Positions 40,087 to 50,867 of a stretch of DNA of 64,000 bases are shown here, one piece after another. Within the stretch, counting starts at the first letter, position 1, and every line of letters starts with the position of its first letter. Under the pieces are notes generated by a model. That model searched no databases, was not told the DNA's origin, and saw only the letters and a program-made list of their open reading frames with translations. This DNA comes from Entamoeba histolytica HM-1:IMSS (taxonomy: Eukaryota; Evosea; Mastigamoebida; Endamoebidae), in assembly GCF_000208925.1 (NCBI RefSeq), contig NW_001914881.1:54117-118116 (forward strand), in the 5' to 3' direction. The translations under genes and the position numbers were made by a program.

Positions 40087-41648
40087 TTATATTAGTAAAA
40101 GTACTATTGTAAATATCATATAACTTAAAACTGAAATTGTTGAACTTCGAGAATTATATGATATTTCTTTTACACATTTACCTGATGAACAAATAAGTCC
40201 ATTCCTACAAGACCCACATCTTGGAAAACACCCACGAGAGAATAATGGATTAATTGTATTAGAGTCAGTACATTCAGTGTATTGACAATCAAAAGACTCA
40301 ACACCACATTCTGTTACATTATTTTGTTTTTTTGGAATAAGAGTAATATTTTTAACATCAAATATTGTTCCTGGCACTGTTACAAATGTGAGAGCAATAA
40401 CATTTAAATAACCATAACAATGCTTTGGGATTGAAAGTTTTACTTTAATAAAATAATGAGTTTCATCTTTTTTTATATTTAATACTTCAACTGGAATATT
40501 TGTATTACAAACAAAAACAGCATCAAGAGCACTTTTCCCAAATTGATTTCCATGTCCTAATGTGGAAAAAGCATATTTAGGTAAATTACCTTCAACTTCC
40601 ATTTCCACTATTACTAATGAAAAAAGTTCATACATTTTAATTACTGTTGGATATCCAAATCCAAGTGTTGTTCTTGCATTTTCAGCAACAAAATGGATTG
40701 ATTGATCTGTATCATTTAATCGTTTTATTGAATAATCCATATTAACTTGATTAAATATCCATTTAAAAAAGGAACTTTGCTCTCTTGAAGTAGAATTTAT
40801 ATAAACTTGTGTTGAAGGCATAAATGGACATGAATTTACTTTTCTATGAGTAAATTGTTCTTTAGCAACATATAAACCAATTAAATTAAGGTTAACATCA
40901 TTAACATTACATATTCTTCCATCTACTGCAATCAATTTTATATTAACAGTATTGTCTTGTAGTGGAACAATAAAATGACTATTAGGTAGTGATAGATAGT
41001 CATTATCATCAATAATTATTTTCTCTATTACTACAGCACTATTTAATATTTGTAATTCTACAGAAGTTTCATTTTTCTTAAGAGTATAAAGAAAAGGTGG
41101 ATAATGAAAATTACAATCAGCTTGTTTAACAGTTACTTGACTGAACACATAATTAGATTCTGAAGTTGAAGTTGATATTAATTTAAATAGACCATCTTTA
41201 ACTATAATCATTCTTGAAAGGTCATCTTTTGTATAAGGACATCCTTGTTTAACAGAAAAGGTACCAACAATAATACAATTAAATGGTGATTGAGAAGGTC
41301 CTGTTAATTCTAAACATTCTCCACATCTTGATGTTGAATGAGATACTTTATGAATCATTGATACACCTTCATAAATCCAACATTCCATCCCAAAATTATG
41401 TCCAATAGATTCTTTTTGATAGTCTGGAATGTCTTTCATACAATCTTCATTTATAACTATATATTGTCCAATTCCTGTAAGTTCAGAAATATGTTTCTCA
41501 TTTGAGATGAAGAAATGGCTCTAAAGTAATGTTAATTTGATTAACTTTGTTTTTTTATTAATGTTAAAGAACAAACCATACATGGATCATTTTGAGCGGA
41601 GACTTCACTCAAAAAAAGATAAAGTGTAATAATATATAATGTGAACAT
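40087..41648 (-). CDS. secreted/surface protein, expansin-like N-terminal region, two exons
   Basis: The long frame lacks a natural start. A 56-base intron (41521-41576, GTTTGT..TTTAG) joins it to a 24-codon first exon that encodes a signal peptide (MFTLYIITLYLFLSEVSA), giving 501 residues. The N-terminal region has RCGECLELTGPS...C...GCPY...DLS followed by KQADCNF, the cysteine layout of a double-psi beta-barrel such as expansin domain 1. A beta-rich middle follows, then a short Cys-rich module with eleven cysteines (CGVESFDCQYTEC... to GLICSSGKCV). The C terminus is hydrophobic (VLSYMIFTIVLLLI), suitable for a GPI or tail anchor. Likely at the cell surface; whether it binds carbohydrate is untested. 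Confidence 0.8.
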
Positions 41649-44600
41649 AGACTAAATACTATCAGTTATTAAAATGAATTAAGTTCTTTTTAGTTCTATG
41701 TGGTTTAGTATTTCTTATTTTTAAAATCTCTAAACATTGTTTTTCTTACTAAATCCATTTGACGAATTGTATCTTAACCCTTACTAAAATAAGAGTTTTG
41801 TTTCAATCGGTTAAATCACTCAGATATTTCATAAATTATTATGAGAAAATGTTAATTCTAAACCCTCGTTTATGAGTCGTATCCTTTTATTATTTATTGA
41901 GATAATTGTCTCTCTTCTTAGGGGATAGTTTGTTCAGTCTTTAAAAATTTTCTTTCATTCAGCGTCATCATTTTTTAAATATATCTTATTAAAACTATTT
42001 TTAATTTGTTCAATTACCTCAAAAAATAAGAAAATGTTCATTTTTTTTTCTTCTAAAAATATAAAATAACTTTCATTTTCTTTTTTGTCACGATAGAATT
42101 ACTTTAATTATTTTTGTTTCACCTTCATTTGTTTTTATAACCTTTTGAATCTTTGTTAAGATTAAATGGTTCAGAGTCAAAAAAAGAGTTGAGTAATTAT
42201 AACAAAAGCTTTGTTAATAAAACTATTTCAGAGAAAATTGGTAGTCATAATTATTTCAACACCACTCACAAAATAGTCTTACCAAATCGGATGTTGAGAC
42301 TGGAAGTTCTGGACTAATTGTATGAAGAAGATAGTTTTATGATTTTTACGTTTTGTAATGTTTTTTTTTTTGATGTTTAATCTTTTTTATCAATGTTGAT
42401 TTGTTTATAACTGTATTTAATGTCTGAACGAAATATGAAAAATTTAAACAAACTAAGATCAAAAATACTTCGGTTGAAATTGAATAATATAAATAATTTA
42501 TTAAATCAATTAGAATCTTAACTATAATCTTTTTTAAATATATTATTTACTTTTACTAATCAATAATAATTTTTACAACCTATTTACAAGGAAAAAAGAA
42601 TCAGCTTTATTTCTTTAAGACTGAAATTTTTCTGAGCAATATTATTTTTATACAAACTATATCTTACAATTTTTTTCTTTCAATAATAATGACTTGGTAT
42701 GGATGAATAAAAATTAAGGTTTATCTGGTTAATTTTTCTTTTCATTGAATAAAAACACTATAAATCTATGACTAAATAGTTTATTTGTAGTTATTTTTAT
42801 TGTCACCATTTTTTATTTTTTTTGAATGAAATTTTATTTTTGATAGTAATTAGTTAATGAATCATATAGTCAGTTATATTTAACTATAATACCATATTTT
42901 ATATGTTTGCTTATTATTATATCATTGCTAAAAAGATAATTTCTAATGAAGAAATAATATTTGGAAGTACTAAATGTTTTTTATGGATTATTCGTTGTTT
43001 AACTAAAATATATTTTTGTGTAATAACCCATATTTAGTTTTTATTTATTATCCATAAAATATTAATTCCATTAAATACTTTATTAAACTGTTTTTCTAAA
43101 TAAACTAATTTTTTTATAAGTCAAAAATAAAAAAATTTAAAATTTTATTTGTGTTATTTACAAAAAAAATGAATTAAAGGAATAACTCTAATTTTAATGT
43201 TTTTTTTTATAATACCAATTTTTAAAAAATTAACAATTAACAATTACTCTATCATAATTAGTATTTATTAGTCTGTAAAAATTTAATAGTATTTATAACT
43301 ACTAACAGTTAGCTTTAACCATAAAACAATAAGTTATTTAAAATTTTATTATGTTTTATGTTGATGATATATTTTTCTAAAAATAGTTTGCTTTTTTAGA
43401 TATTAAAAAGAATAATTAATTTTATGTCATAGTTTATTGAAATATAAATGAGTTGGTTCTTAATTCATTTTAAACAATGTCATTATTTTTACATAAAGAC
43501 TCTGATTTATTTATATAAAACAATTTATATTTTTGAAATTAGATAATTACATATTATACTGTTTATTTATTTTCTTATTAAAATTTACTATATTATTAAA
43601 TTCTATTTGTACATATTTAAAAATATCTTTCCTTCTTGTATTTTATCATTCAACGAAAATGATACAAAATTTATATCATCATTTTTTATTCATTCCCTCA
43701 CTTATTTTTTCTTTACTAATCAATATAATTAATTTATTTCTATACATATTTTTGAATTGAGTCTTATAACCTTGTTTGAATAAATTCAATTCATTGCAAT
43801 TTCATTGTAATGTTATTTGATAATATTATTTTTTTATGAAATTAAATAACTACAACCATTTTTATATTTCATTCATTTTTACTAATCAAAGACAAAAAAT
43901 AACTCTTCTTATTACATCATTTCTAACTCTTTTATTTTGTAAAATTTATGTAAATATATGAGTAATTCTAACTCTTTTATTATAAGCATTATCGAATAGT
44001 AACTCTATTACTAAATGAATCTATTAAATTAATTATTAATTCTCCTTGAAGATTATGAACCTATTATATTTGTTTTTTTTTCTAAATATATTATAATATT
44101 GTTTATTATATAAACATAAAAGTCTTGTATTTGTTAAATAATTATTAAGTTTTATTGTTTAAGTATCAATATTATAATAACATTGAAAATCAATAAAAAT
44201 ATAGCTGAATTAAATAAAGCACTTTATAATATAATCAGTCATTGACTACATGACAAAAAATATATCAACAATAATTGAACTGTCTTTCTAAATAATTATT
44301 GTTAATTATTGTCTAAATATTTAAGTTGTTGTCAAAATGGTATGGTATAGTCTTGAAAATTATTAATTAGAGTATTAGACTATAACAACTGTTAAACCGT
44401 TCTCAATACTATTGTTCTCTATAATAATAACTAAAAAGTCTTAAATAAATAAAAATAACTATGAAACAAAAAATAGAATAGTCAAACGAAATGACAAAGT
44501 ATAACAACGTCATATATTTATGTTTACAATAATTATATAATTAAAATATGTTGAGTTGTTCATAGAATAATTGATATTCTTTATTTTACACTCATTGGGT

Positions 44601-45176
44601 ATTTTTTAACATTAAAGAAAAAGGAATAAATGTTCATTTTTTTTTTAAATTCTCTTAAATAAATACTAAAGCTGAGTTTAGCTGTGGTAATACTAACAAA
44701 GAACATATTCTTGTAGTTGATCTATTTTCATTTAAAAAAAGTTAATTAAATAAAATTTATTTAATCTGACTTTCAAATCTCATCACTAGTTTAATTAACA
44801 ATTATTGAAAATAATACTAAGAAAGGAACAAGCTATCATTGAGTCTAAACATAATTAAATAAAAAAAAACGAAATAACATTATTTTTTAAAAGAAACCAA
44901 CGAAATGTAAAAATGATGTTTTTGTTTTTGCATGAACTCGAAAACGGCGTTGCAATCATCTACATTCTTCTATTTTTTTAATAAAGAAAAGAACCAATAA
45001 AAAGGGTAGAAAAAAGATTAAAAATCAAGGAAATCAAGCAAACAACTCTTCAGGAAATTACTTGGATTTTTCAGGAATAAAACCCTTAGATTATTATTGT
45101 ATGAAAGCCATTAACAAATTTAACATTGTATGAACTGTGTCGCCATCACTAAAAAGTTATTTGTTTTCCACCACAC
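41649..45176. other. 3.5 kb spacer, no gene seen
   Basis: The longest empty stretch in the window, extremely AT-rich. A 75-codon frame at 43533 is Leu/Ile/Phe-rich without a Cys pattern or promoter and looks accidental. No LINE similarity, tRNA or stable structure was found. The right end (about 44930-45170) is slightly less AT-rich and lies just before a bZIP gene, so it may hold regulatory sites. Confidence 0.5.
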
Positions 45177-45620
45177 ATGGAAGCACCGTACAATCCTTTT
45201 AACAGACATAACGAAAGTCCTCCGTCACAAAAATCTCCTTTACTACCACAAAATGTCTCTCCTCCTACTCCTTTATCAAACGGTATAATTCACACATTTG
45301 ATTTTACTGAACTTGAAAAAATGGATTTAGAAGAGTTTGACAGTTATATTGAAACTGTAAGAATGAAAGAAAGAATAACAGGTGATGATGAAGAAAAATT
45401 AAGAAAACTTAGAAGAAGAATCCAGAATAGATGGTCTTCAAAAATGTGCCGAGACAAGAAAAGAGATAAAATGAATGAATTAAAAGAAGAATTATCATTA
45501 TTTAAACAAAAATGTGAACAACTTGAAGAAGAAAATAAGAAATTAAAAGAACTAGTGTCAGCAAATATAAGTGAAAATACCATTCAAACTGAAAAATCGA
45601 CACTTGATTTTAATAATTAA
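45177..45620 (+). CDS. bZIP transcription factor
   Basis: A 147-residue protein with an N-terminal Pro/Ser-rich region, a short acidic segment (MDLEEFDSYIE), then a basic region and leucine zipper (about residues 78-135). The basic region has the invariant N-x7-R spacing (NRWSSKMCR) with flanking arginines (LRKLRRRIQ and DKKRDK). It is followed by a zipper with Leu/Leu/Cys/Leu/Leu heptads (LKEELSLFKQKCEQLEEENKKLKELV). The LRRRIQNR...CR core recalls Maf-type basic regions. It should bind DNA as a dimer in the nucleus. Target genes are unknown. Confidence 0.85.
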   Translation: MEAPYNPFNRHNESPPSQKSPLLPQNVSPPTPLSNGIIHTFDFTELEKMDLEEFDSYIETVRMKERITGDDEEKLRKLRRRIQNRWSSKMCRDKKRDKMNELKEELSLFKQKCEQLEEENKKLKELVSANISENTIQTEKSTLDFNN

Positions 45621-45721
45621 AAATCAATTTATTTTAAATTTTACTCATAATGATTTTATTTCAAAAAATTTTTAATTAAGTAACAAAAAACAATACCAAA
45701 AATAAATTTCTGTTATATAAC

Positions 45722-45955
45722 TCAATTCTTAATTTGTTTCTTGAGTTCTTCAATTTCTTTATCCTGTTCTTCTAATGCCCTCAATAAATGTTTTATTCTA
45801 TACTCTAAACGAGCATTTTGATCTTTTAATTTATCTAATTCTTCTGATTTTGGTTCTTGATTCTTTTTCATTTCTTCAGCTAATGTAGCACGAATTTCAG
45901 TAAGCTGACGAACTAATTCTTCTTTCGTCATATTAATATCTGACATAATGATCAA
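45722..45955 (-). CDS. small coiled-coil protein, up to 77 aa
   Basis: A short acidic, all-helical protein. Its KLKDQNARLEYRIKHLLRAL stretch resembles the leucine-zipper segment at the N terminus of animal cytosolic arginyl-tRNA synthetases (ENLKLKYRLNILRKSL). This is a weak, short similarity. Two further ATGs (MSDIN, MTKEE) lie 4 and 9 codons in, and the natural start may be at MSDIN. Probably a real small gene because its codon use and composition fit protein rather than spacer. Confidence 0.6.
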   Translation of the reverse strand: MIIMSDINMTKEELVRQLTEIRATLAEEMKKNQEPKSEELDKLKDQNARLEYRIKHLLRALEEQDKEIEELKKQIKN

Positions 45956-46115
45956 TGGAATATAATAATTTTAGTTCATTAGAAGAGTAAGTTCTCAACT
46001 AGAAATTGGTCATCGAATCAGGGTTTTTATTTTCTTCATCTTTCTGATTTAATGAATGTGTTATACATAACATATATAAAAGATTAAACAATAAAAATGT
46101 ATTTGTTTTGTGAGA

Positions 46116-46355
46116 ATGTCTTTTACTACCACATTAATAAAACATAAACCAATGATCAATATTAATATTAATGATATTACTAACAACACTTTTATTAAAC
46201 CACAAAGTGTTATTAGAAATAAAATACAATTGATCCTTCAAAAAAATAGAAAAATTATCAAAAGAAAAAAAAAGAGAGTTGATAATTTTATTATTGAAAA
46301 AAAAGGACAAACTGTAGTAATAGTAGAGTTATTGAATTCTAGTTTGAACAGATAG
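46116..46355 (+). CDS. small basic hypothetical protein, 79 aa
   Basis: Not recognised. Asn/Ile-rich N terminus then a strongly basic centre (KNRKIIKRKKKRVDNF). Could be a chance frame; no GAAC element is obvious. I used the first ATG, two codons inside the open frame. Confidence 0.35.
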   Translation: MSFTTTLIKHKPMINININDITNNTFIKPQSVIRNKIQLILQKNRKIIKRKKKRVDNFIIEKKGQTVVIVELLNSSLNR

Positions 46356-46508
46356 AGAAAGAGTTAGGTTCATTAAAGATTTTGGTTACATTTGTTAAAT
46401 AATAAGTGAAATAAATAAAAAATAAATAAAAAATAGTTTAATAAAATTATTAGTTGGTTTCTCTCAGGTGGTAGTAAAAAGAAAAAAATAGAACAAAAAG
46501 AAGTATTA

Positions 46509-46513
46509 GAACT
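46509..46513 (+). promoter_or_regulatory. GAAC core-promoter element
   Basis: AGAACTTAAA about 22 bases before the ATG of the NAK-family kinase. Confidence 0.5.
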
Positions 46514-46533
46514 TAAATCTCATAATAGTTTTA

Positions 46534-48093
46534 ATGGGAAATACTCTTATCAATGTCGGTCATGAACAGGTCCTTGTAGATAGAAAACTAGGACAAGGAG
46601 GATTTTCACAAGTTTATCTTGTCCATTCTCAAATAAGTAATAGAGAATATGCAATGAAAGTTATGTATTATGGTGACCAAAATGATTTAAAACGGATTCA
46701 ACAAGAAATAAATGTACATAAAGCGTTATGTAAAAACGAATTTATTGTACCATTGATTGATAGTGCTATCTATAGTGAACCAGAAAAAAAAGTAGTATTA
46801 TTGATGGATTATTGTCCTGTTTCTACAATTAATGTATTAGAAAGAACTTATCCAAATCCAATAAAAGAAGAAGCTGTTTTAAGAATGTTTTATCAAATTT
46901 GTCATGCTGTTGCTTTTATGCATTCACAAAATCCACCATTGTGTCATAGAGACTTAAAAGTAGAAAATGTATTATTTAAAAATAAAAAGTTCTTATTAAC
47001 TGATTTCGGTAGTGTTGTACCAGAAAGTAAATTTTATAATCGAACTAAAGGAGATTGTCCTATAATTGATGAGAATATTCAAAAATATACTACATTAGCT
47101 TATCGATCACCAGAAATGATTAATCTTTATGACTATAAACCAATTGGAAGAAAGGCTGATGTTTGGGCATTAGGATGTATATTATATAAAATTTGTTACT
47201 TCGATACTCCATTTGAAGAATCTCCAATGAGAATTCAATTTTGTAAATACTCTATTCCAAATAATTATTATTCTAAGAAAGTGACTCAATTCTTTGAAAA
47301 GATCTTTGTTATTGATCCTTTTGAACGTATTAACACTTTTCAACTTATGGATATGATAGCTAAAGAAGTTAACTTACCAAATCCTTATGCCAACTTAATG
47401 GATCAATCTGATCCTGTTGCTTCTAGTGCTCCTTCACCATCTCCAAATCCTGTTCAACCTCAAGAAGAAACGTTGAAACCACAAGTATCAACTTCAAGTT
47501 CTGCTGGATTATTCTGGGATAATTTTAAAGACATTCCTACACAATCTGATGATTCTTTAAAACAAAAGCCATCTATTCTTCAACCAAAAACATCTGGGGA
47601 AAGTCAAACATCTTCTTCAATAACCCATTCAACTAATTCAGTTAATAATAGCAGTTCAAATATTTCACCATCACTTAACAAGTCAACAGATTTATTTTCC
47701 TTTGATGAATATCCAAAGAAGTCATATACCCCAATGACTACTTCAACAGATTTATTCTCATTTAATCAACCAAGTAATACTACTGTTTCTCAATCACCTA
47801 AACCATCATCTTCTGCTTCATTATTTGACTTTGGAACACCTTCAACAAAACAAACAACTATTGTTATGACTAGTAATTCATCTAACACACATTCTCCACA
47901 ACCAAAAAGTCAAGCATTATTTGATTTTGAAAGTGAAAGTCCATTTAATTCAAATTCTCAAAAGAAAGATGATATATTTGCTTCATTAAATACTAGTAAA
48001 TCAAAAAGTTCATCACCAAATATTCAACAAACAAATGGAGATTTATTTTGGAAAGGAACAAAAGATTCTTTTGATTTTAATGGTCAATGGTAA
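46534..48093 (+). CDS. NAK-family kinase (AAK1/GAK-like) with endocytic motifs
   Basis: A 519-residue serine/threonine kinase of the Numb-associated kinase group. It has the glycine loop GQGGFSQV (20-27), K42, HRDLKVEN, DFG in LTDFGSVVP, and the characteristic activation-loop end TTLAYRSPEMINLY. The ~230-residue tail is Ser/Pro/Gln-rich and carries repeated LF-type motifs: DLFSFDEYP, DLFSFNQP, SLFDFG, ALFDFES, GLFWDNF, DLFWKG. In animals and yeast such tails bind clathrin or AP-2 and the kinase phosphorylates the adaptor mu chain. It begins MGN, compatible with myristoylation as in the STK16 branch. Endocytic function is inferred from family. Confidence 0.9.
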   Translation: MGNTLINVGHEQVLVDRKLGQGGFSQVYLVHSQISNREYAMKVMYYGDQNDLKRIQQEINVHKALCKNEFIVPLIDSAIYSEPEKKVVLLMDYCPVSTINVLERTYPNPIKEEAVLRMFYQICHAVAFMHSQNPPLCHRDLKVENVLFKNKKFLLTDFGSVVPESKFYNRTKGDCPIIDENIQKYTTLAYRSPEMINLYDYKPIGRKADVWALGCILYKICYFDTPFEESPMRIQFCKYSIPNNYYSKKVTQFFEKIFVIDPFERINTFQLMDMIAKEVNLPNPYANLMDQSDPVASSAPSPSPNPVQPQEETLKPQVSTSSSAGLFWDNFKDIPTQSDDSLKQKPSILQPKTSGESQTSSSITHSTNSVNNSSSNISPSLNKSTDLFSFDEYPKKSYTPMTTSTDLFSFNQPSNTTVSQSPKPSSSASLFDFGTPSTKQTTIVMTSNSSNTHSPQPKSQALFDFESESPFNSNSQKKDDIFASLNTSKSKSSSPNIQQTNGDLFWKGTKDSFDFNGQW

Positions 48094-48352
48094 GTGAATG
48101 GTTTGTTTTACTGATTAAATGTTTATTTTAGAATAAAAAGGTATTTAAGGAAAGAGTTAGGATTTTGTTAGTTTATTGAGAAATATCAATAGTAATGAGA
48201 GAAGGAGAAAGAATAAAAAATATTAGGAAATAAGAGAAAGTTAATTTGAAATAAAAAAATAAAATTTTTATAGTTCAAGTAAAAAATACTAATCTTCTTT
48301 TTCAAAAAACCAAAAAAAGAAACTAAAAAAAAATTTTAAGTTTAGTTGGGAA

Positions 48353-50767
48353 ATGGAAAGTGATGACCAATTCATTCAGTTCATTCAGAAGAAAATGGTG
48401 TTAATATCATGGATGGAAACTATTCTTAAAGTACCTATAAATCCTGATTTATGTAATTCACTTAAATCAGGAACAATTTTATGTTATTTAGCAAAAACTA
48501 TTGATGATGATCTTATTCCAGTTATTCATGACTCTAAACATCCATATAAACAATTAGAAAACTTAAATATGTTTCTTCAAGTATGTAAAGAAATGCACGT
48601 TCCATTATTAAGAATTGCAACACACGATGATTTTGTAAAAGGGGTTTGTTAATATTTTATTTATTAGGTTAGTCAATTCATTTAATAGAATATTGTTAGA
48701 ATAGTTGAATGTGTCTTTCTATTTGCTACAGAATGTTTTAAAATCTATAACATTGAACCATTTCCACAAATTCCTATTGAAGAAGTTAAAAAAAATCTTC
48801 CTTCAGGTCAGGAAGCTGAAAATATAAAAGAACAATTAAAATATATTCAAAGAACAGTTATTGGTGGCAAAATTCGAGTTTCTGCCTCAGTGTTTAGAAC
48901 TACATTACAATTTCTTATGTCAACAACAAAAGGATTTGACAGTTTGTTATATTTTTGTTAAATAATTTTAATAAATATATATTTATCACATTAGTGAATG
49001 TATTTGAAGGTACTATTGCTAAGGCACAAGCTTATTTCAGAAGATTTTCTGCAAAAAATGAAATGAATTCATTGAAAAAAAAGAATGCATTTAGAATTAA
49101 AGTTACACAAGAAATGGTTAAAACAGAAGATGATTATGTCCATTATCTTAAAGAAGGTATTGATAAATATAGACCAATTATTCAAAGTTTTGTTGAGAAT
49201 GGTGCATTAAAGAAAGATAGTGTTCAAATAATTTTTAATAATATGGAAGAAATTTATCAATTTAACTCTAAATTTTTAAATGATTTGAAGAAAGCTACTG
49301 AAGATATGAAACCAAATAAACCATGGATTAATGTTTATAAAGAACTTGAAGGTGCACTTAGTGTTTATACTCCTTATCTTGTTAATTATTCTGAATCTAT
49401 CGAACGAGTAGAACAAATTTTATGTATTGAATGTGTCAGAGATGCATTAATGAAAGAAAAAGGGAATGATAAGGATATGTCATCATATTTAATTATGCCA
49501 ATTCAAAGACTTCCAAGGTATGTTTTATTATTAAATGAATTAAAAAAACATACATGGAATGATCATCCAGATGCAAATAATCTTGTTGAAATGGTTAGTC
49601 TTATTAAAAAAGTAACTACTACAATAGATGAAACTAAAACTAAAGCAGACAGTGAAAGAGTTAAACCAAAATTATTTGATAAATTTAAACCAGGAAAATT
49701 TGGAGATATAACAAATGAAGAGATATTATATATAACTGACTTTAAATTAAAAGGATGTCCAGTATCAGCTATTCTAACACAAAATTTACTTGCAATATCA
49801 AATAAAGAAAATTTAATTAGATTTGTCTTTCCAATATCAAGAATTACTCTTCTTCCTTGTAACTCAAAAAAAGATTCTATTAAAATTAGAGTAAGGACTA
49901 AAAGTAAAATAAAATTACAAGGAACTAAACTTGTTCCTGATGGTGGATTAATTAGAATGGTTAATGACCTTAAAAAGTTACAATCTGCTTCAGTTCCTAA
50001 CTTCCCATTAACGGAAAGTTGTGTAGTTCATAGGACAACAGAATTGCATTCTGGTGATATTGATAGAAGTATTGACCCAGAAGAAGAATTAATGAAAAGA
50101 AGAAAAGATAAAGGAGGAAGGATGTCTATTTATTCAAAAAGACCTATTGCATTAACTAATGATCAATTACCATTTAATTCTTCTTTATTAAAAGTTCCTA
50201 TGGAAAAAAAGAATAGATGTTCTGAAATTCCAACTGATAATATTAAAAGTATTGAAGAATATAAAAATGATAGACAATCAGAGTGTTCAAGAAAGGGATC
50301 TGTAAGTGGAACTGATAGTCCTTCTTCATTTAAACCTAAATTAACTATTTCTGTTAACAATAGTAAAGGAGATGCTTCAAAAAGAGATCGTAGATCTTTG
50401 TGTGCTGAAATTACATTAAAAGTATCAAAACATGGTGGAAATAATGATTTAACAAAGAATATGTTAAGAGAAAAAAATGTTCAATTAGTAGATGGTAAAA
50501 GAACACTTAATTCACTTGGGCTAGAGGTTTATTCTTTTAGAGAATTAGAAAATAAACCAGATGGAATTGCCAAAGATGACTTAGTTGTTTGTTATTTTTA
50601 ATATTAAATATTAAAATGAAGTCAAATTAAGAAGAAAAACTTAACATTTATAGTTTCATTTGTCAGATGAAGATTTTATCGAATTATTTGATGTTACATT
50701 TGATATGTTTAAATCATGGAAACAATGGAAACAGCAAACAGAAAAACAAAAAGCAGGATTATGGTGA
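48353..50767 (+). CDS. CH-DH-PH-villin headpiece RhoGEF, four exons
   Basis: Introns at 48644-48688, 48942-48994 and 50587-50653 (all GTTTGT..TAG, 45-67 nt) join four exons into 749 residues. In order: an N-terminal calponin-homology domain (about 10-140) and a DH domain (about 213-394, with IMPIQRLPRYVLLLNEL). A PH domain follows (about 405-510), then a Ser/Lys-rich linker, and a C-terminal villin headpiece (about 688-749). The headpiece core LSDEDFIELFDVTFDMF and WKQWKQ...KQKAGLW lie in the last exon. DH-PH modules load GTP on Rho/Rac GTPases; CH and headpiece bind F-actin. The protein would thus be held on actin while activating Rac-type GTPases. The final exon is missed if translation is read through the intron, which ends it at VVCYF. 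Confidence 0.9.
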
Positions 50768-50867
50768 AAACTATTTTCTCATTTTAATGTAATTGCAATG
50801 AATTTCACTTCATTGAGTCTCTATTTTAAAGCTAAACAAAGAAGTTAAAGATATGTTATTAATAAAA

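Noticed and set aside
40087..41439. 450-residue frame starting MKDIPDYQ
   Set aside because: The start is internal; an upstream exon with a signal peptide joins in phase through a GTTTGT..TAG intron.
43533..43760. 75-codon hydrophobic frame in the 3.5 kb spacer
   Set aside because: Leu/Ile/Phe-rich as expected from AT-rich DNA, with no natural ATG context, no GAAC element and no signal-peptide-like pattern.
48955..50601. 548-residue frame as a stand-alone RhoGEF
   Set aside because: Its first codons are intron sequence and its last five come from reading into the next intron; the spliced four-exon model gives CH and villin-headpiece domains in phase.
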